From assembly GCF_000226115.1 (NCBI RefSeq), contig NC_016457.1, positions 6,882,001 to 6,946,000 of the forward strand: a stretch of DNA of 64,000 nt, written 5' to 3'. Source of the DNA: Thermothielavioides terrestris NRRL 8126. Taxonomy: Eukaryota; Ascomycota; Sordariomycetes; Sordariales; Chaetomiaceae. A program made the translations under genes and the position numbers. Under the pieces are notes generated by a model, which was not told where the DNA came from, did no database searches, and was given only the letters and a program-made list of their open reading frames with translations. Position 1 is the first letter of the stretch; every line of letters starts with the position of its first letter. Of this stretch, positions 42,963-57,598 are shown one piece after another.

Positions 42963-44641
42963 TCACCCATCAACCCCCATCACCTCCTCCCCAAAATCCT
43001 CATCGATCCTCTCCCTCAACCACTCAGCCACCACCTCCTCCCCATCCCTCCCCAGCCCTCCCAAACTCCCCTCCCCACCACCACCACCACCACCGCCGGC
43101 GGCAGCGGAGGCTATCTCAAAACTCTGCACCCGCCTCTCCATCGCCCGCCGCCGCGCATCCTCCTCGTCCCCGGCCCCGCCCCCGCCCAGGTCAGCCCCA
43201 GCCCAGTCAGCACAGTCCGCCCCGCCAGCCTCGCCCTCCCACTCCCACGGCGCGGCCCGCCGCGCCCGCAGCTCGTGCATGTCCAGGCTGCGCAGCATCA
43301 GCCCGGCGAGGTCGGCCGCCTGTGCGCGGAAGCTGTTGCGCGGGGCGCGGTTCGCAACCCCGGCCCCGGCCCTGCGCCGGGTTCGGGGAGGAGTTGGCGC
43401 TGGTCCCGTTGTTGTCGTCGTCGTCGTGGATGGGGAAGGTTGGTCGTAGAGGAAGAGAGCGTGAGGCAGGCGCAGGGTGGAGTCACGCGGCGGGAAGATG
43501 AGGTAGCCCTTGCGCGGGGGCTTGAGCTGCTTTGCGAGCAGGGCGGCTTTTGAGAGGAGGGTGGAGGCGGTTTCTTCTTCTTCTTCTTCTTCTGTTTCTG
43601 CTGCTGCTGCTGCTTCTTCTTCTGAGGTGGTGGAGGCGGTGGATGGGGAACTGGTCGGGCTTGGGAAAGGGGGTCTCCCGTTGGCGAGGGCGTCAATCGC
43701 GGCGGTGAGGTCAGGATTCAGCAAGGGGGCCGAGGCGGAGAGCGGGGTGGTGAAGTCCTCTGGGACGTGCAGGTTGGCGGAATGGAAGAAGAGGCAGGCC
43801 GAGGCGAAGGGGTCGAACAGGTTGGATGGATTGGCGAAGAGGCCCGGTGTTTGGCGCTTCAGCTCGGTGAAGATGCCACCCTCCTCGACGGGGCGGTCGT
43901 CGATGCTGGCGGAGGGAATCAACAACCCATGTTTGCGCCCCCTGGATCTAGACTTGGTTCTGAGCCTGTGGATCGGGTGGTCCGGGAGGAAGGTGGTCCA
44001 GTTGTAGATGCCGTTGTGGGCGATCAGGCCGCGCACGGTCATGGGGCGGGGGCGGGCCGGGACGTGGGACTCTGTGAGGGCCAGGCCGGCGGCGAGACTG
44101 GCGCCGAGGTAGGAGCCGTAGACGTAGGCGGGACGGGGGCCTGCAGCGCCGTTGCCGGCGGACCCGAGATTGGCCGTGATCCAGGAGTAGCCGAAGTTGA
44201 CGTCGTGGAGAGGGGTGGGCCACTGGAGAGGGATCGCGGGCCGGTCATCTCCATCTCCCTCGGGAGCCTGCCACCTGTAGTTGATGACGGCGACTGGATA
44301 GTCGTGGAAGCATGACGGCAGCGGGGTGATGGCGTAGTCTGGACCTGCCTGGGAGAAGGGAGGGATGAAGACGACTAGGGGGGTGCTGGTGTCGTGTTTG
44401 GAGATGTTGTGGAGGCTGCGTAGGCCGTTAGAGCAACGAACAGTTGCGACGAGGACCAGCAGCGGATGAAGCCTCACCTCACGGTGATCTCGCCGGACGA
44501 TGCACACCGCACGCGGACGTGTTCGACTGAGGACTGGGTGCTGAGTAACCTCCACTGGGGCAAGTGAGCCCGGGGGGATCTGGTGAGGGTGATAGTGATG
44601 CGCCAGGCCGGTGATCTTGAAGACCAGAAGCGCCTGGACAT
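42963..44641 (-). CDS. Alpha/beta-hydrolase-like protein, uncharacterised
   Basis: Two exons on the minus strand, 44641-44478 and 44415-42963, with a 62-nt intron; 538 residues. The N-terminus (MSRRFWSSRSPAWRITI) is Arg/Ser-rich and could target mitochondria. The core looks like an alpha/beta-hydrolase: a strand and oxyanion-type turn STPLVVFIPPFSQAG, then YVYGSYLGASLAAGLAL in the place of the nucleophile elbow. That elbow reads G-S-Y-L-G rather than G-x-S-x-G, so catalytic activity is uncertain. A Glu-rich acidic run, Ser/Thr runs and a Gly run interrupt the second half. I do not recognise a specific family member and assign no substrate. It is divergent to the potassium channel gene. Confidence 0.7.
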
Positions 44642-45355
44642 GTCAAGCAAGCAATAACAAGCAAGCAAGTAACGTTGTTCCGTACAGCTGGGAGCGAGCC
44701 GGGACAAGCAAGACACCAGTGTGCGTACAAAACGGCTGGCGAGTGGGAAAATCGACAATCAAGTGGCTGCAGCCTACTCCCGAACTCCTCGGACGTCCGT
44801 CTGTTTGTGTGTCGTTAGATGCCTCGAAAATTGCTTGTTTAATCCTCTCTCATGTGTATACTTCGTTACTCGCCGAGTTCAGCTTGCAGCTTACGGAGTA
44901 CAGAAAATTCAATCAGACAGAGGTCGCGCCAAAGTCAACCGCGTGCCGACAGTGCACTTGCAGTGGCCGGCATTGCCTGCAGTGCCGTGCCGATGCAACC
45001 AATCACAGTCCTCTGCCAGATCAGATGGCTCCCCAGAATAAGTTAGCTTTGTTCAGGGGCTTTCAAGCCTAAGGTACCTGCCATTCGACGTCATAAAGCG
45101 CTTTATGCTCGGCGCCCGGCTACGCTGTCCCCGCGCCCAAGTGTGCGTGGTTATGGCGGCGTTTCCTCGACTTCATTCCATGTCGACTCTCATTTCTAAC
45201 TCTCATTTCTCTGGAGTGGAAAGTGGAGACACTTCCAAAGAAGCACATGGATTCCTCCTTCGCCGGAAGCCTGCATGGAAGTTTAAAAGAGCAGCAGCTG
45301 GAGGAAGAGGACGACGAAGCCCCGATCGTGCGACGACGACGGCGAGGAAACCGCC
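44642..45355. other. Divergent promoter region
   Basis: Contains TACGGAGTA at 44892-44900. No gene recognised. An acidic open frame just before the channel start (45223 onward) is discussed under rejected items. Confidence 0.45.
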
Positions 45356-47850
45356 ATGAACGACGCCAGCGCCGAGATCGACGAGCATGTGTCCAGGCAG
45401 GCTGCGCACGACTGGGCCCATCTGGACCCCAGGTAAGTTCCGGGCATAATACGCTCTGTCTCCCTCTCTCCGTGTCAGTCGCTGACCCCCCTGCCAGCCG
45501 CTGGTGGTTCGCGTCGTCGGCCTTCCCCATGATCGCCGGCACGCTGGGGCCCGTCGCCTCCGCCTTCAGCATTTGCGCGCTCGTGAAGCCGTGGCGGCAG
45601 AGCTACCCGCCCGGCGCCAGTGTGGACTCGGCCCCCTTCGTCCGGGACCCTCCCTGGCTGACCGCGATCAACGCCGTCCAGCTGGCCGTCGCCCTTCTTG
45701 CCAACATGGCCCTGCTCCTGAACATGGCCCGTAGGCTCAGCTTCTCCATTGCGCAGCCCATCACCATCGTCGGCTGGTACATCTCGTCCCTCGCCCTGGT
45801 CGCCCTCACCGCCACCGCCGCGGGGCCGCTGGTCATGCAGCCGGCCGACGACTTCATCTGGTCACAGGCCTTCTACTACGCCATCTACTCGGCCGTCCTC
45901 TACTTCCTGGTCGCCTCTCTCATGGTTGTCACCTACATGGGCGCCCAGACCGGCCACTATCGGAAGGAGTTCATGCTCACGCCGAGCCAGCGGACCCTGA
46001 TGATGCAGACCATCATGTTCCTTATGTACCTGCTCGTCGGCGCTCTGGTGTTCGGCAAAATCGAGGGCTGGACATACCTCGATGCCGTGTACTGGGCCGC
46101 CGTGACCCTGTTCACCGTCGGCTTCGGTGACTTCTACGCCAACACGACCCTCGGACGTGCGCTGCTCATGCCCTATTCGCTGATCGGCATTGTCAGCCTC
46201 GGCCTCGTCATCGGCTCTATTCGTAGCCTCGTTCTCGACCGCGGCAAACGGCGTCTCGGTGCGCGAATGGTGGAAAAGAGCCGCCGCAGGACGCTGCGCC
46301 ACATGACGCGGAAGGGGACTGACGACATCCTCGTGCCCATCAGGGACGACCCGCTGGGCCTGACGTCCGTCCGCACCGACACGTTGGGCCTGACCGAGTT
46401 CGAGCGGAGAGAGCGCGAGTTCAAGCTGATGCGCAAGATACAGGAAAAGGCGGCCCACCGCCGGCGCTGGGTTGCCATGGGTGTGTCGACCAGCACCTGG
46501 TTGGTGTTGTGGTTGGCCGGCGCCAGGGTGTTTCAAGCGTGCGAAGAGAGATACCAAGGCTGGACCTACTTCAACGGGCTCTACTTTGCCTTTGTCAGCT
46601 TGACCACCATTGGTTACGGAGATATGACCCCTGTGTCCAACGCGGGCAAGTCCTTCTGGGTCTTCTGGGCCCTGCTCGCGCTGCCGACCACGACCGTGCT
46701 GATCTCCAACGCCGGGGATACCGTCGTCAAAGCGATCCGTGACGCCACCGACCAAATCGCCACAGTGACCATCCTCCCCGGCGAGCTGGGGTTCAGGAGG
46801 GATCTCAAGCGGCTGCTGCGGACGCTGTCGTGCGGCATCTTGTTCGAAGAAGACATCGAAGACGATCCCCCTGGCTTCCTCGGTCAGTCCCAGCGTCTAA
46901 AACCGAACGTCACCAATGGCGCCAACGGCGCCCACCAGGACGACGACGACGCCCAGGAAACCATGCAGCAGGACGAAGCCGACCTCGAGGCCGAAAGCGC
47001 TGACTCGTCTCGAACCAAACAGAAACGCGCCGAGCGCGACCAATACGACGAAGACCACTCGCAGCAAATCGAGGCCAACGCCGCCGAAGAGACCTACACT
47101 TCCCGGCGCAGCCGCAAGCCCAGCCCGGGCCCTAATCCATCATCATCCAACAACCACATCACCTTCTCCACGCCTTCGACCCCCACCCGGCCGTCATCAT
47201 CATCCCACCTCGCAAGATCGAGAACATCCCTATCCAACAACAGCAACAACCCCCACTTCCACCACTTCCACCACCTCCACCACGCACAGTCCTTCCCCCG
47301 CCGGCACCTTCCCCCGATCCCGACCTCTCGGCACGAGTACCGCGTCGTGCTGGTCGACGAGATCCGCCGCGTCGCCCAGCACCTGCGCCACCGCCCGCCC
47401 CGCAAGTACACCTTCCACGAGTGGGCCTGGTACCTGCGCCTGATGGGCGAGGACGAGGCCGACGCCGAGCGCCACCGCAGGCCGAACCCGCACGTCCACC
47501 ACGGGAAGCGCGACCGGGAGCGGGATCGGGACAGGGAGCGGGAGCGGGACCGCCTGGTTGCGGGGTCGCGGAGGAAGGCTGGTGGGGAGCTACCGGGTGG
47601 TACTGCTGCTGCTGCTGCTAATGGTGATGGTGGTGGTGGTAACGGAGGAGGCGGGGGAGAGGGTCGGGGCGAGGGAAAGGGAGAGGAGGAGTCGCATCCG
47701 CTTCCCTGGAGCTGGGTCGGGAGTAGGAGCCCGCTGATGGGCTCGCAGGAGGAGGCCGAGTGGATTCTGGAGCGGCTGATTGCGAGGTTGGCCGAGGAGT
47801 TGAGGGCCGAGGCGGAGAGGGCTGGCAGGGAGGAGGGGTCGGCTGGATAG
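45356..47850 (+). CDS. tok1: TOK-type outward-rectifying two-pore potassium channel
   Basis: Fungal plasma-membrane K+ channel with eight transmembrane helices and two pore loops per subunit. Two exons, 45356-45432 and 45498-47850, with a 65-nt intron; 809 residues. The start gives MNDASAEIDEHVSRQ and then PSRWWFASSAFPMIAGTLGP, typical of TOK N-termini. The pore loops read LFTVGFGDF (about residue 235) and LTTIGYGDM (about residue 397). The second is a canonical GYG filter; the first, GFG, is a common variant. The long cytoplasmic tail is acidic and then rich in His/Ser/Asn, with an Arg/Asp/Glu run (RDRERDRDRERERDR) and a Gly run. The alternative unspliced frame from 45223 is open but gives an unlike N-terminus. 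Confidence 0.92.
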
Positions 47851-48663
47851 GTCTGCGATTAGGGGGAGGGGGCAGGGGAGAGAGGAGAGCAAACATGTGT
47901 TCTGCGTTGCAATAGGCGTTCGGTGCGGGCCGGCTGGTACGGCACGTTGGGTACATGAGGGAATATCGGGATGCTACAAAGCCGGAATAATCACAATTGG
48001 GCTACTCCGTCGGTAGAGAAGCGGAGTTGGATACAAGCTGTTTACCTAACCTTCACTACATCCTGAATACGCTCTGTCTCTCTAGTTTACTTTTCTTTCT
48101 TGGCGGAAAGGACAGAAAAAAGGAGCGATGCACGGGACAAGGCAGAAAAAGCAGAAGCAACAAACCGGAAAGGACGGAAAGGTAAGGATAGAAGAGAAAG
48201 GGAGCAAAAGTGGTGCCCAAGGCACTTAGCCAGACAAGGCCGGTATCATCATCAAGACCTGTCCACCCACCCATCAGTCAACCCGAGAATTGGATGGGCG
48301 AATCGAGCATCCAGAGCCCGCACCATCTATCATGTGTATGATTCAGGTAGATAACTAGCTGGATATGAAACAAGATATAGACACCAGCCGACGGGGCTTC
48401 ACATCCGCCCTTCCGTTCTTCGCTCTTCGACAACCCTCAACGCGTCCCCTTTGCAGCAACTCTAAAAGCATAAACAGCGCTATATGCTCAGACATGTGGA
48501 CAAGATAGTATAGACACAGCTCAAAGAGACACATAAACAGGAAGGAAATCGCCCGTCAGGGTAGTCTGCCCCCTTCTCACCCCTTTCATCCAAAACGATG
48601 ATGATGCACGCTCATTGCCACGCCACGCAAAACAAACAACCCGCCACCTTTTTTTCCCCTTTC

Positions 48664-48710
<47 letters not shown>

Positions 48711-48741
48711 GAAAGAGAAAAAAAGGACCGTCTAGGCGCAT
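47851..48741. other. Intergenic, convergent 3' ends with a 32-nt poly(A) tract
   Basis: Both neighbouring genes end here. An uninterrupted run of 32 A (48665-48696), continued by A/G-rich sequence, lies about 45 bp beyond the ABC transporter stop (poly(T) on its sense strand). No gene recognised. Confidence 0.5.
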
Positions 48742-51700
48742 CTACCACAACCGCCACCAACTCCTCTTCGCCTCCTTATTCTCGTACCCCTCCTCGCGAA
48801 CATTATGTTGCCCGACAACGGTCAAGAACACCTGGTCCAGCGTGGTCGGGCTAACGCTGAAATGCTCAATCCCAAGCTCGGCGCGGACCTCCTCCAGCAC
48901 CACGACCAGCCTGCCGATCGCCGACCCCGCGGATGGCGCCGCTGACAAAGAGGGCGATGGCGAGGACGTGATCTCATCGCCGCCACTACTGTCATTACCA
49001 CCACCGCTGCCGGCGGCGCCGGGGGTCACCACCGCAGCGACGGGCAGGCTGAAGCGCATCTGGCCGTGGTACGTGCGCTCCTCGACCTCGGCAGCGGGGA
49101 AGCGGGCCCGGACCCATGCGCGGATGCGCTGGACGTCGGCGTCCGGGGTGCGGGGCGCGCCGCGGCAGACGAGGTGGACGTGCAGGCGGCCGCCGAAGCG
49201 GGCGCGGAGGTGGTCGACGGGGCCCATGACCAGCATGCGGCGGGCGAGGATGCCGGCGCGGCCGGCGAGGGCGTCGGCCTCCTCCATGCTGTGGGTGGTC
49301 AGGAGCAGGGAGCGGCCCGGGGCGGCGGTGCGGGCGAGGGTGCGCCACATGACGCGCTTGGCGGCGGCGTCGAGGCCCGAGGAGGGCTCGTCGAGCAGCA
49401 GCACGGACGGGTTGCCCATGAGGGCGATGGCCAGCGAGAGCTTGCGCTTGTTGCCGCCCGACAGCGCGGCCGCCTGGCGGTGGCGCAGGCCGCCCAGGCC
49501 GACGGCGCGCAGGACGGCCGCGATGTTGTGCGGCGCGTCGCGCGCCGGGATGCCCCGCACCCGCGCGTAGAAGGCCAGGTGCGCCGCCACCGTCATCTGG
49601 TCGATCGCGTCGAACTGCGGGCACACGCCCAGGTGCGAGCGCGCGAGCGCCAGCTGCCGCGTCACCGAGGCCGACTCGACCAGGATGTCGCCCGTCGGCG
49701 GGGACGGCTTGAGGTCGCCGCGGATGAGGCTGATGGTGGTGGACTTGCCGGCGCCGTTGGGGCCGAGCAGGGCGAAGACCTCGCCGTGCGGGACGCCGAA
49801 GGTGACGTTGTCGACGGCGGTATTGCTGCCGAAGGTCTTGGTCAGGTTGATGACGCGGAGGCCGTCGGTGGGAGCGGTGGTGGTGGCGGCGGCCGGGTCC
49901 GTGGCGGAGGACTTGACGCGCACGACTTCGTTGGCGACTTCTTCGTCCGAGATGGCCGCGCGCTCGCTGTCGAGGGCGGCGGGGGAGGAAGGGGCAGCGG
50001 CGGTGCGCTTGAAGATGCGCCAGAATGAGGTGCCCGCGCTGCCGCCGTCGGCCCAGACCAGCAGCAAGAAGAGCAAAATGGTCTGGACGATGAGGTAGAG
50101 GATGGGCCCGCCGTAATGCACCAGGCTGCCGGGGTTGGACGAGAGCTGGTGGCCGTCGCAGGAGGTCGAGAAGAGGTTGAGGGCGACGAACAGGCTTCGG
50201 ATGACCGACGTGATCGGGGCCAGCACCGAGAGGGCAAAGTGCACGATCAGGATCAGGTTGTCGATGCGGTCGACGGGCGCGTACGTGATGACGCACATGT
50301 AGCCGATCAGATAGATCAGCAGGGTGACGACCTGGCCGGCGGCCGAGAAGGCATACGCCGACAGCTGGTTGGCGCTGAACAGCGAGACGTTGTACGCCAG
50401 GAGGATGGACGCCAGGCCGTGCAGGATGAAGACCAGGAAGACGTAGCCGAGGTGGTACCACAGGTCGGGCGCGAGGCCGGCGAAGAGGGCGATGCTGATG
50501 ACGGCGCCTGCCAGCACGATGGCGAAGTCGAAGGCCGTGTAGGCCAGCCACAGCGGCAGCGGCTTGACGCCGTTGGAGTACTGCAGGCCGCGGACGTTGC
50601 GGCGCCGCTCCAGGTTGGGGTACAGCGAGAAGAAGGCCGGGGCGGCGCAGAGGGCGAGCCCCACGTACACCAGCAGCTGCAGCGAGTTGCCCATGTCGGG
50701 GACGAACGGCGTGTCGAAGAAGATGTAGGTCGACGCGATGGTGCTGTTGGTCAGCAGCATGTCCATGACCCAGCCGCCGAACCAGGCGTCGATGATCTCG
50801 GCGCCGTCGCCCTTGTAGACGACCGTCGGCAGGGAGTGGTCGTCGCCGAGCCAGATGCCCGCGGGCGTGATGTTCTTGCGGTACTGCACCACGGCGCTGT
50901 TGAACTCGTCGTACGAGTTGACGAGGGTCAGGTTCTTCAAGAAGTCGGCTGGGTTGGTGAGGTCCCTGGCCGCCAGGTCGGCGGTGCCGTTGCCGCCCGA
51001 GCTGGCCAGGCTGCTGAGGTAGATGGGCGCAAAGAGGCGGGCCAGGTTCGACTGCGAGAACTTGTCAGGCGGCCCACCGACTAGGTGCAGATGGAAGCTG
51101 CTGTCGAATATGTTGACGGCCGTCCTCTGCGACAGCTGGTCGGACGGGGAGCAACCCAAGGCCTTCTGGTTCTTGACGAACAGCATCACCAGGCCGGAGG
51201 CGATGACGGGAATTGCGAACGCGGCCAAAGACGGGAACCAGTTGTTCTGGAAGATGACCCAGCGCTTGAGGAACAGCACCCAGGCTTGCTGCCAGAACCC
51301 GATCGGCCGGCCCGACATGAGCTCGAGGCCCTTCTCGGCCTCGCCGACCTCGGCGGCCTTCTCGGACGACTTCTCATCGGCCGAGCTGAGGACCCCACCA
51401 CGCGACGGGTGGTCCCCTTCCCCTTCCCCTTCCCCTTCCCCTTCCACACCGCTATCACCGCCCTCTTCCGCGCGCACCTCCTCCGCAAGCTGCAGGAACA
51501 CGTCCTCGATGGTCGGCCCCGAGAACCGATAGTCGGTGATGCCGGCCGCCTCCAGCTCCCGGATCACCTTGGCGGCCATGGCCGACGACGGCGCCACGTA
51601 GGCGGCCTCTTGCGGCGTGACCTTCTTCCTGACGCCCTCGACCTCGGGCAGGAGCGGGATCAGCTTCTTCGCGCTGTTGACGTGGATGCGGTAGCCGCCG

Positions 51701-53787
51701 CCGAGGCGGTCCTTGAGCTCGACGGACGAGCCCTGGGCGCGCAGGGTGCCGCGGGACATGACGGCGATGTAGTCGGCCAGCAGGTCGGCCTCGTCGAGGA
51801 AGTGGGTGGTCAGGATCATGGTGCGGCGGCCGCGCTCGGCGAGCAGGATGTCCCAGATCTTGCGCCGGCTGAGCGGGTCGAGCCCGGACGACACCTCGTC
51901 GACGCAGCACACGGCGCTGCCGCCCGTCAGCATCATGCCGAGCTGCAGCTTGCGCTTCTGGCCGCCCGACAGCGTGCGCGACTGGGCTTTCGTCTTCTGC
52001 GCGAGGTCGACGGCGGCGATCAGCTCGTGGATCTCGGCCGCGGTGGCCTGCTGGCGCGGCGACTTGAGCTTGTTGAAGATGCGGATGTGCTCGAACACGG
52101 TCAGCTCGTCCCACAGCACGTTCTTCTGCGGCGCGATGCCCAGGCCGCCGGTGCCGTCGATGGTGATGCGGCCGCTGGTGGCCTTGTTGATGCCCGCGAT
52201 GGTGTCGAGCGTCGTGCTCTTGCCGCTGCCGTTGGCGCCGAGCAGCGCGAGGATCTGCCCGCGCCGCGCGCTCAGCGTGAGCTTGTTGACGGCTACCACG
52301 GGCTCCTTCGGCGCGGAGATGAAGGCGAACATGCGCCGGAGGAGGCCCGGCTTGTAGACTTTAGTGAACTCCTCGAGCTGCACGGCGCAGTCCGGCTCGA
52401 GATCGCCGCGGTCTTCGCCCACGACGATGTTGCGCCCGCTCGAGGTCGTGCCGTGCAGCCACCTCTCCACCAGGGCTCCGAGGATCGGGTAGACGATGGT
52501 CTGCGCACCGAGGAAGACGAAGAACACGACGCCGGGGAGGCTCCACGGGCTGTTGGGCGGCGATTGGAGGAGGTCGGTCGGCCACTCCTGCTGCTCCCAG
52601 CGCGCGAGCAGCGAGATAAAGTAGGTGAAGTTGCACGGCGCGAACAGGAGGCTCAGCGCGACGACGGTCGATGTCCGCGGCCAGCTGATGGTCTGGGCGA
52701 TGATGGCGAGCAGGATGTAGATGATCGTGACGGCCACGCCGCTCAGCTGCGACTTCTTGAAGAAGGCGGCGCCCAGGATGGCCATGGAGCCCAGCGCCAG
52801 GCCGCAGAGGATGAAGTAGAACAAGACCACGGCGGCGCTCGTGTGGGCGAACACGCCGTACCGCAGGATCACGGCCGAGACGAGCCAGCCGGGCAGGTAC
52901 AGCAGCGAGAAGGACAGGTGGTACGACAGGAGACGGGCCGCCTGCGGCTGCCAGGTGCTCTGGGTAGCCATCATGGCCTCGATCAGGGTCGACATGCCCG
53001 TCTCGCGCTCGGTGGCGATGAAGCCGGCCATGTGGTAGACCACGCCGATGATGGAGGCGATGAAGACGACGCCCAGGGCGTTCATGATCATGGCCTGGTA
53101 GTTGATGCGGACCTTGTCGGCGTACTCCTGCGGGGTGAGCGAGGTGAAGGGGTACTCGTCGATCTCGGCGGACAGCGGCACCGCGCCGTCGGAGCCGTTG
53201 TTCCGGCGGGAGATGGCCGCGTCGACGGCGTGCTGGAGAGGCAGCATGTAGATCTGGCCGTCGTTGGTGCTGATATCAACGTTGATGCGTCCGGCGCCCA
53301 GCGCGCTGTCGGCGCGCAGGGTGTAATTCCACAAGCCGCCCCCGCCCTCGGTCGGCGAGCCGTGGAAGATGACGGCGCCGTAGCAAGGGGTGACGCCGCG
53401 CAGCGAGGCATGGCAAATGTCCGGCACGTCGACGTCGCTCGCCAGCACCGTCGCGTTGGCGCCCGTGCCGGAGTCCCTCACCACGCCGGCCAGCTCGTCG
53501 ATGACGCGCTCAATGTCGCCGCCCGTGAAGCCGCTGTTCACAAACACGACCGTGTGGCGGCCGGAGCCGGCGGCCACGGCGAGCGCATCGGGCAGCGAGC
53601 GGATCGGGTGCGCCGGGCTGATGCCATACCGGGCCACGGGCATGAAAAAGTTCTTGGCGAAGCTGAGGAGGGCCGTCACCACGATGGGCAGCACGAACGC
53701 CCGGACGACGGTCGCGAAGCTGTGGCGCCCGGCCACGATGAGCCAGTTCTTCCGCGCCAGCGTCCATGTCTGCCGCAGGAGCGCCAT
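48742..53787 (-). CDS. Full-length ABC transporter, ABCA-like (ABC subfamily A)
   Basis: Single exon, 1681 residues, with the order TMD1-NBD1-TMD2-NBD2. Each TMD starts with one helix, then a large extracytoplasmic loop, then a helix cluster, as in ABCA lipid transporters. NBD1 has Walker A LLGANGSGKSTT, signature LSGGQKRKL and an unusual Walker B region AVCCVDEVSSGLDP. NBD2 has LLGPNGAGKSTT, LSGGNKRKL and LLLDEPSSGLDA. The linker after NBD1 holds a GEGEGEGEGE run encoded by a GGGGAA-type hexanucleotide repeat (about 51416-51446). The role is probably lipid movement across an internal or plasma membrane, inferred from the family. No introns interrupt it. A 957-codon open frame on the opposite strand is a shadow. 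Confidence 0.92.
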   Translation of the reverse strand: MALLRQTWTLARKNWLIVAGRHSFATVVRAFVLPIVVTALLSFAKNFFMPVARYGISPAHPIRSLPDALAVAAGSGRHTVVFVNSGFTGGDIERVIDELAGVVRDSGTGANATVLASDVDVPDICHASLRGVTPCYGAVIFHGSPTEGGGGLWNYTLRADSALGAGRINVDISTNDGQIYMLPLQHAVDAAISRRNNGSDGAVPLSAEIDEYPFTSLTPQEYADKVRINYQAMIMNALGVVFIASIIGVVYHMAGFIATERETGMSTLIEAMMATQSTWQPQAARLLSYHLSFSLLYLPGWLVSAVILRYGVFAHTSAAVVLFYFILCGLALGSMAILGAAFFKKSQLSGVAVTIIYILLAIIAQTISWPRTSTVVALSLLFAPCNFTYFISLLARWEQQEWPTDLLQSPPNSPWSLPGVVFFVFLGAQTIVYPILGALVERWLHGTTSSGRNIVVGEDRGDLEPDCAVQLEEFTKVYKPGLLRRMFAFISAPKEPVVAVNKLTLSARRGQILALLGANGSGKSTTLDTIAGINKATSGRITIDGTGGLGIAPQKNVLWDELTVFEHIRIFNKLKSPRQQATAAEIHELIAAVDLAQKTKAQSRTLSGGQKRKLQLGMMLTGGSAVCCVDEVSSGLDPLSRRKIWDILLAERGRRTMILTTHFLDEADLLADYIAVMSRGTLRAQGSSVELKDRLGGGYRIHVNSAKKLIPLLPEVEGVRKKVTPQEAAYVAPSSAMAAKVIRELEAAGITDYRFSGPTIEDVFLQLAEEVRAEEGGDSGVEGEGEGEGEGDHPSRGGVLSSADEKSSEKAAEVGEAEKGLELMSGRPIGFWQQAWVLFLKRWVIFQNNWFPSLAAFAIPVIASGLVMLFVKNQKALGCSPSDQLSQRTAVNIFDSSFHLHLVGGPPDKFSQSNLARLFAPIYLSSLASSGGNGTADLAARDLTNPADFLKNLTLVNSYDEFNSAVVQYRKNITPAGIWLGDDHSLPTVVYKGDGAEIIDAWFGGWVMDMLLTNSTIASTYIFFDTPFVPDMGNSLQLLVYVGLALCAAPAFFSLYPNLERRRNVRGLQYSNGVKPLPLWLAYTAFDFAIVLAGAVISIALFAGLAPDLWYHLGYVFLVFILHGLASILLAYNVSLFSANQLSAYAFSAAGQVVTLLIYLIGYMCVITYAPVDRIDNLILIVHFALSVLAPITSVIRSLFVALNLFSTSCDGHQLSSNPGSLVHYGGPILYLIVQTILLFLLLVWADGGSAGTSFWRIFKRTAAAPSSPAALDSERAAISDEEVANEVVRVKSSATDPAAATTTAPTDGLRVINLTKTFGSNTAVDNVTFGVPHGEVFALLGPNGAGKSTTISLIRGDLKPSPPTGDILVESASVTRQLALARSHLGVCPQFDAIDQMTVAAHLAFYARVRGIPARDAPHNIAAVLRAVGLGGLRHRQAAALSGGNKRKLSLAIALMGNPSVLLLDEPSSGLDAAAKRVMWRTLARTAAPGRSLLLTTHSMEEADALAGRAGILARRMLVMGPVDHLRARFGGRLHVHLVCRGAPRTPDADVQRIRAWVRARFPAAEVEERTYHGQMRFSLPVAAVVTPGAAGSGGGNDSSGGDEITSSPSPSLSAAPSAGSAIGRLVVVLEEVRAELGIEHFSVSPTTLDQVFLTVVGQHNVREEGYENKEAKRSWWRLW

Positions 53788-54946
53788 CGCCCTAGCCGGT
53801 CGGCGCCCGCCCGTTCCGCTCGTTCTCGGCTCTTCCCCGTTTTCGGTGAGATCGGCGTCGCGGGCGTGCCAGCAGTCGTCGGGATGGCGTCGGGATTAGC
53901 CGCGGTGCCACTCACGGAGGCGGCAATAATTGGCGCTGAAATTAATAAAAATATGTAAAAACGAGCGTCTTGGGCTGTCCTCTCCGTAATCCGGCCAACT
54001 TGCCGACTGGCCTCCTCACGAGACGGTCATCCTGGCTAACTCTCCAGCACAAAGTAATATTCGGCGCCAAGAATTGACGGTCTGAAATGCTTGGGTCAAG
54101 TTAGGGAAGGTTCAATGGGTTATTAACTCCCGCCGACTCCATACAGAAGTGTGTTACGTATTTTGCGAGGCTCAGCCACCGACCGTTGGTTTCGTCCGCT
54201 CAGCTTCTGCGCTTCTTCGCGAGCGATCCGGCGACCAGGCTCTTGGCCGTGGGCCACGGAGTAACGTTAACTAAAGTCAGCTAGCGTAGTGTACGGAATA
54301 CGCTCATCCCCCTCTCCCCCTCCCCTTACACAACACAGTTGCGCACTGAATGCAGTTGATCCCTCGTAATTATTCCGTACTGTACAGTACATACGTAAAA
54401 GGTTAGCCTGCCGGTGTGGTGTACACTATGAAAATTCCCCGGTCTCGGTGTTTCGAGGCGCCGAATGCCGCGCTGGAATTGCCCCGGGTCCGGCCCCGGT
54501 CGGTCCCTTGCTTACAGCCGAGGTGTCTGCAACCACGTGTGAAGCGGCTCTTCTTGGCAAAGTGCAATCAATTCTCGGGAGGGGCCGCGTCATCCCAGAA
54601 AGCCACACATGTCGCCTGTCCGGATTGGGAACGAGATAAACAAGGGGTGAAGAAGAGTGGCTGAAGGCTTGAATTGATTGACTGCCCGGTAGGTTGGTGG
54701 GATGATTGCTAGGTTGGCTGCCCGAACCAGCCAACGGTGGCCTTAGATCCCCATTCTCCACTGTAGCCCACCGTAGCTTCCAACAGGGGCAGGATGGGAA
54801 ACGAGACATCGATCGCATCATCCTTCTCACTCGGGGGGAATCTCAACGCTGGACAACAGCAAGCACGAGCAAATCATAAACAAGAGGCAGAGACATTCAT
54901 CTAACTTACGCCTTTTTTCACAGCTATCTATCTATGGTATCCTCAT
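53788..54946. other. Intergenic, ABC transporter promoter region
   Basis: Contains an inverted pair TACGGAATA (54292-54300) / TATTCCGTA (54371-54379). No coding gene recognised. Confidence 0.45.

Positions 54947-57598
<2,652 letters not shown>

Noticed and set aside
45223..45497. Unspliced upstream start for the TOK channel
   Set aside because: Open and acidic, but a GTAAGT donor, GCTGAC branch site and CAG acceptor give a spliced N-terminus from 45356 that resembles TOK proteins better.
51085..53958. 957-codon open frame antisense to the ABC transporter
   Set aside because: Arg/Gly/Ala-rich shadow of a GC-rich gene; no domain, and the sense strand has complete ABC motifs.
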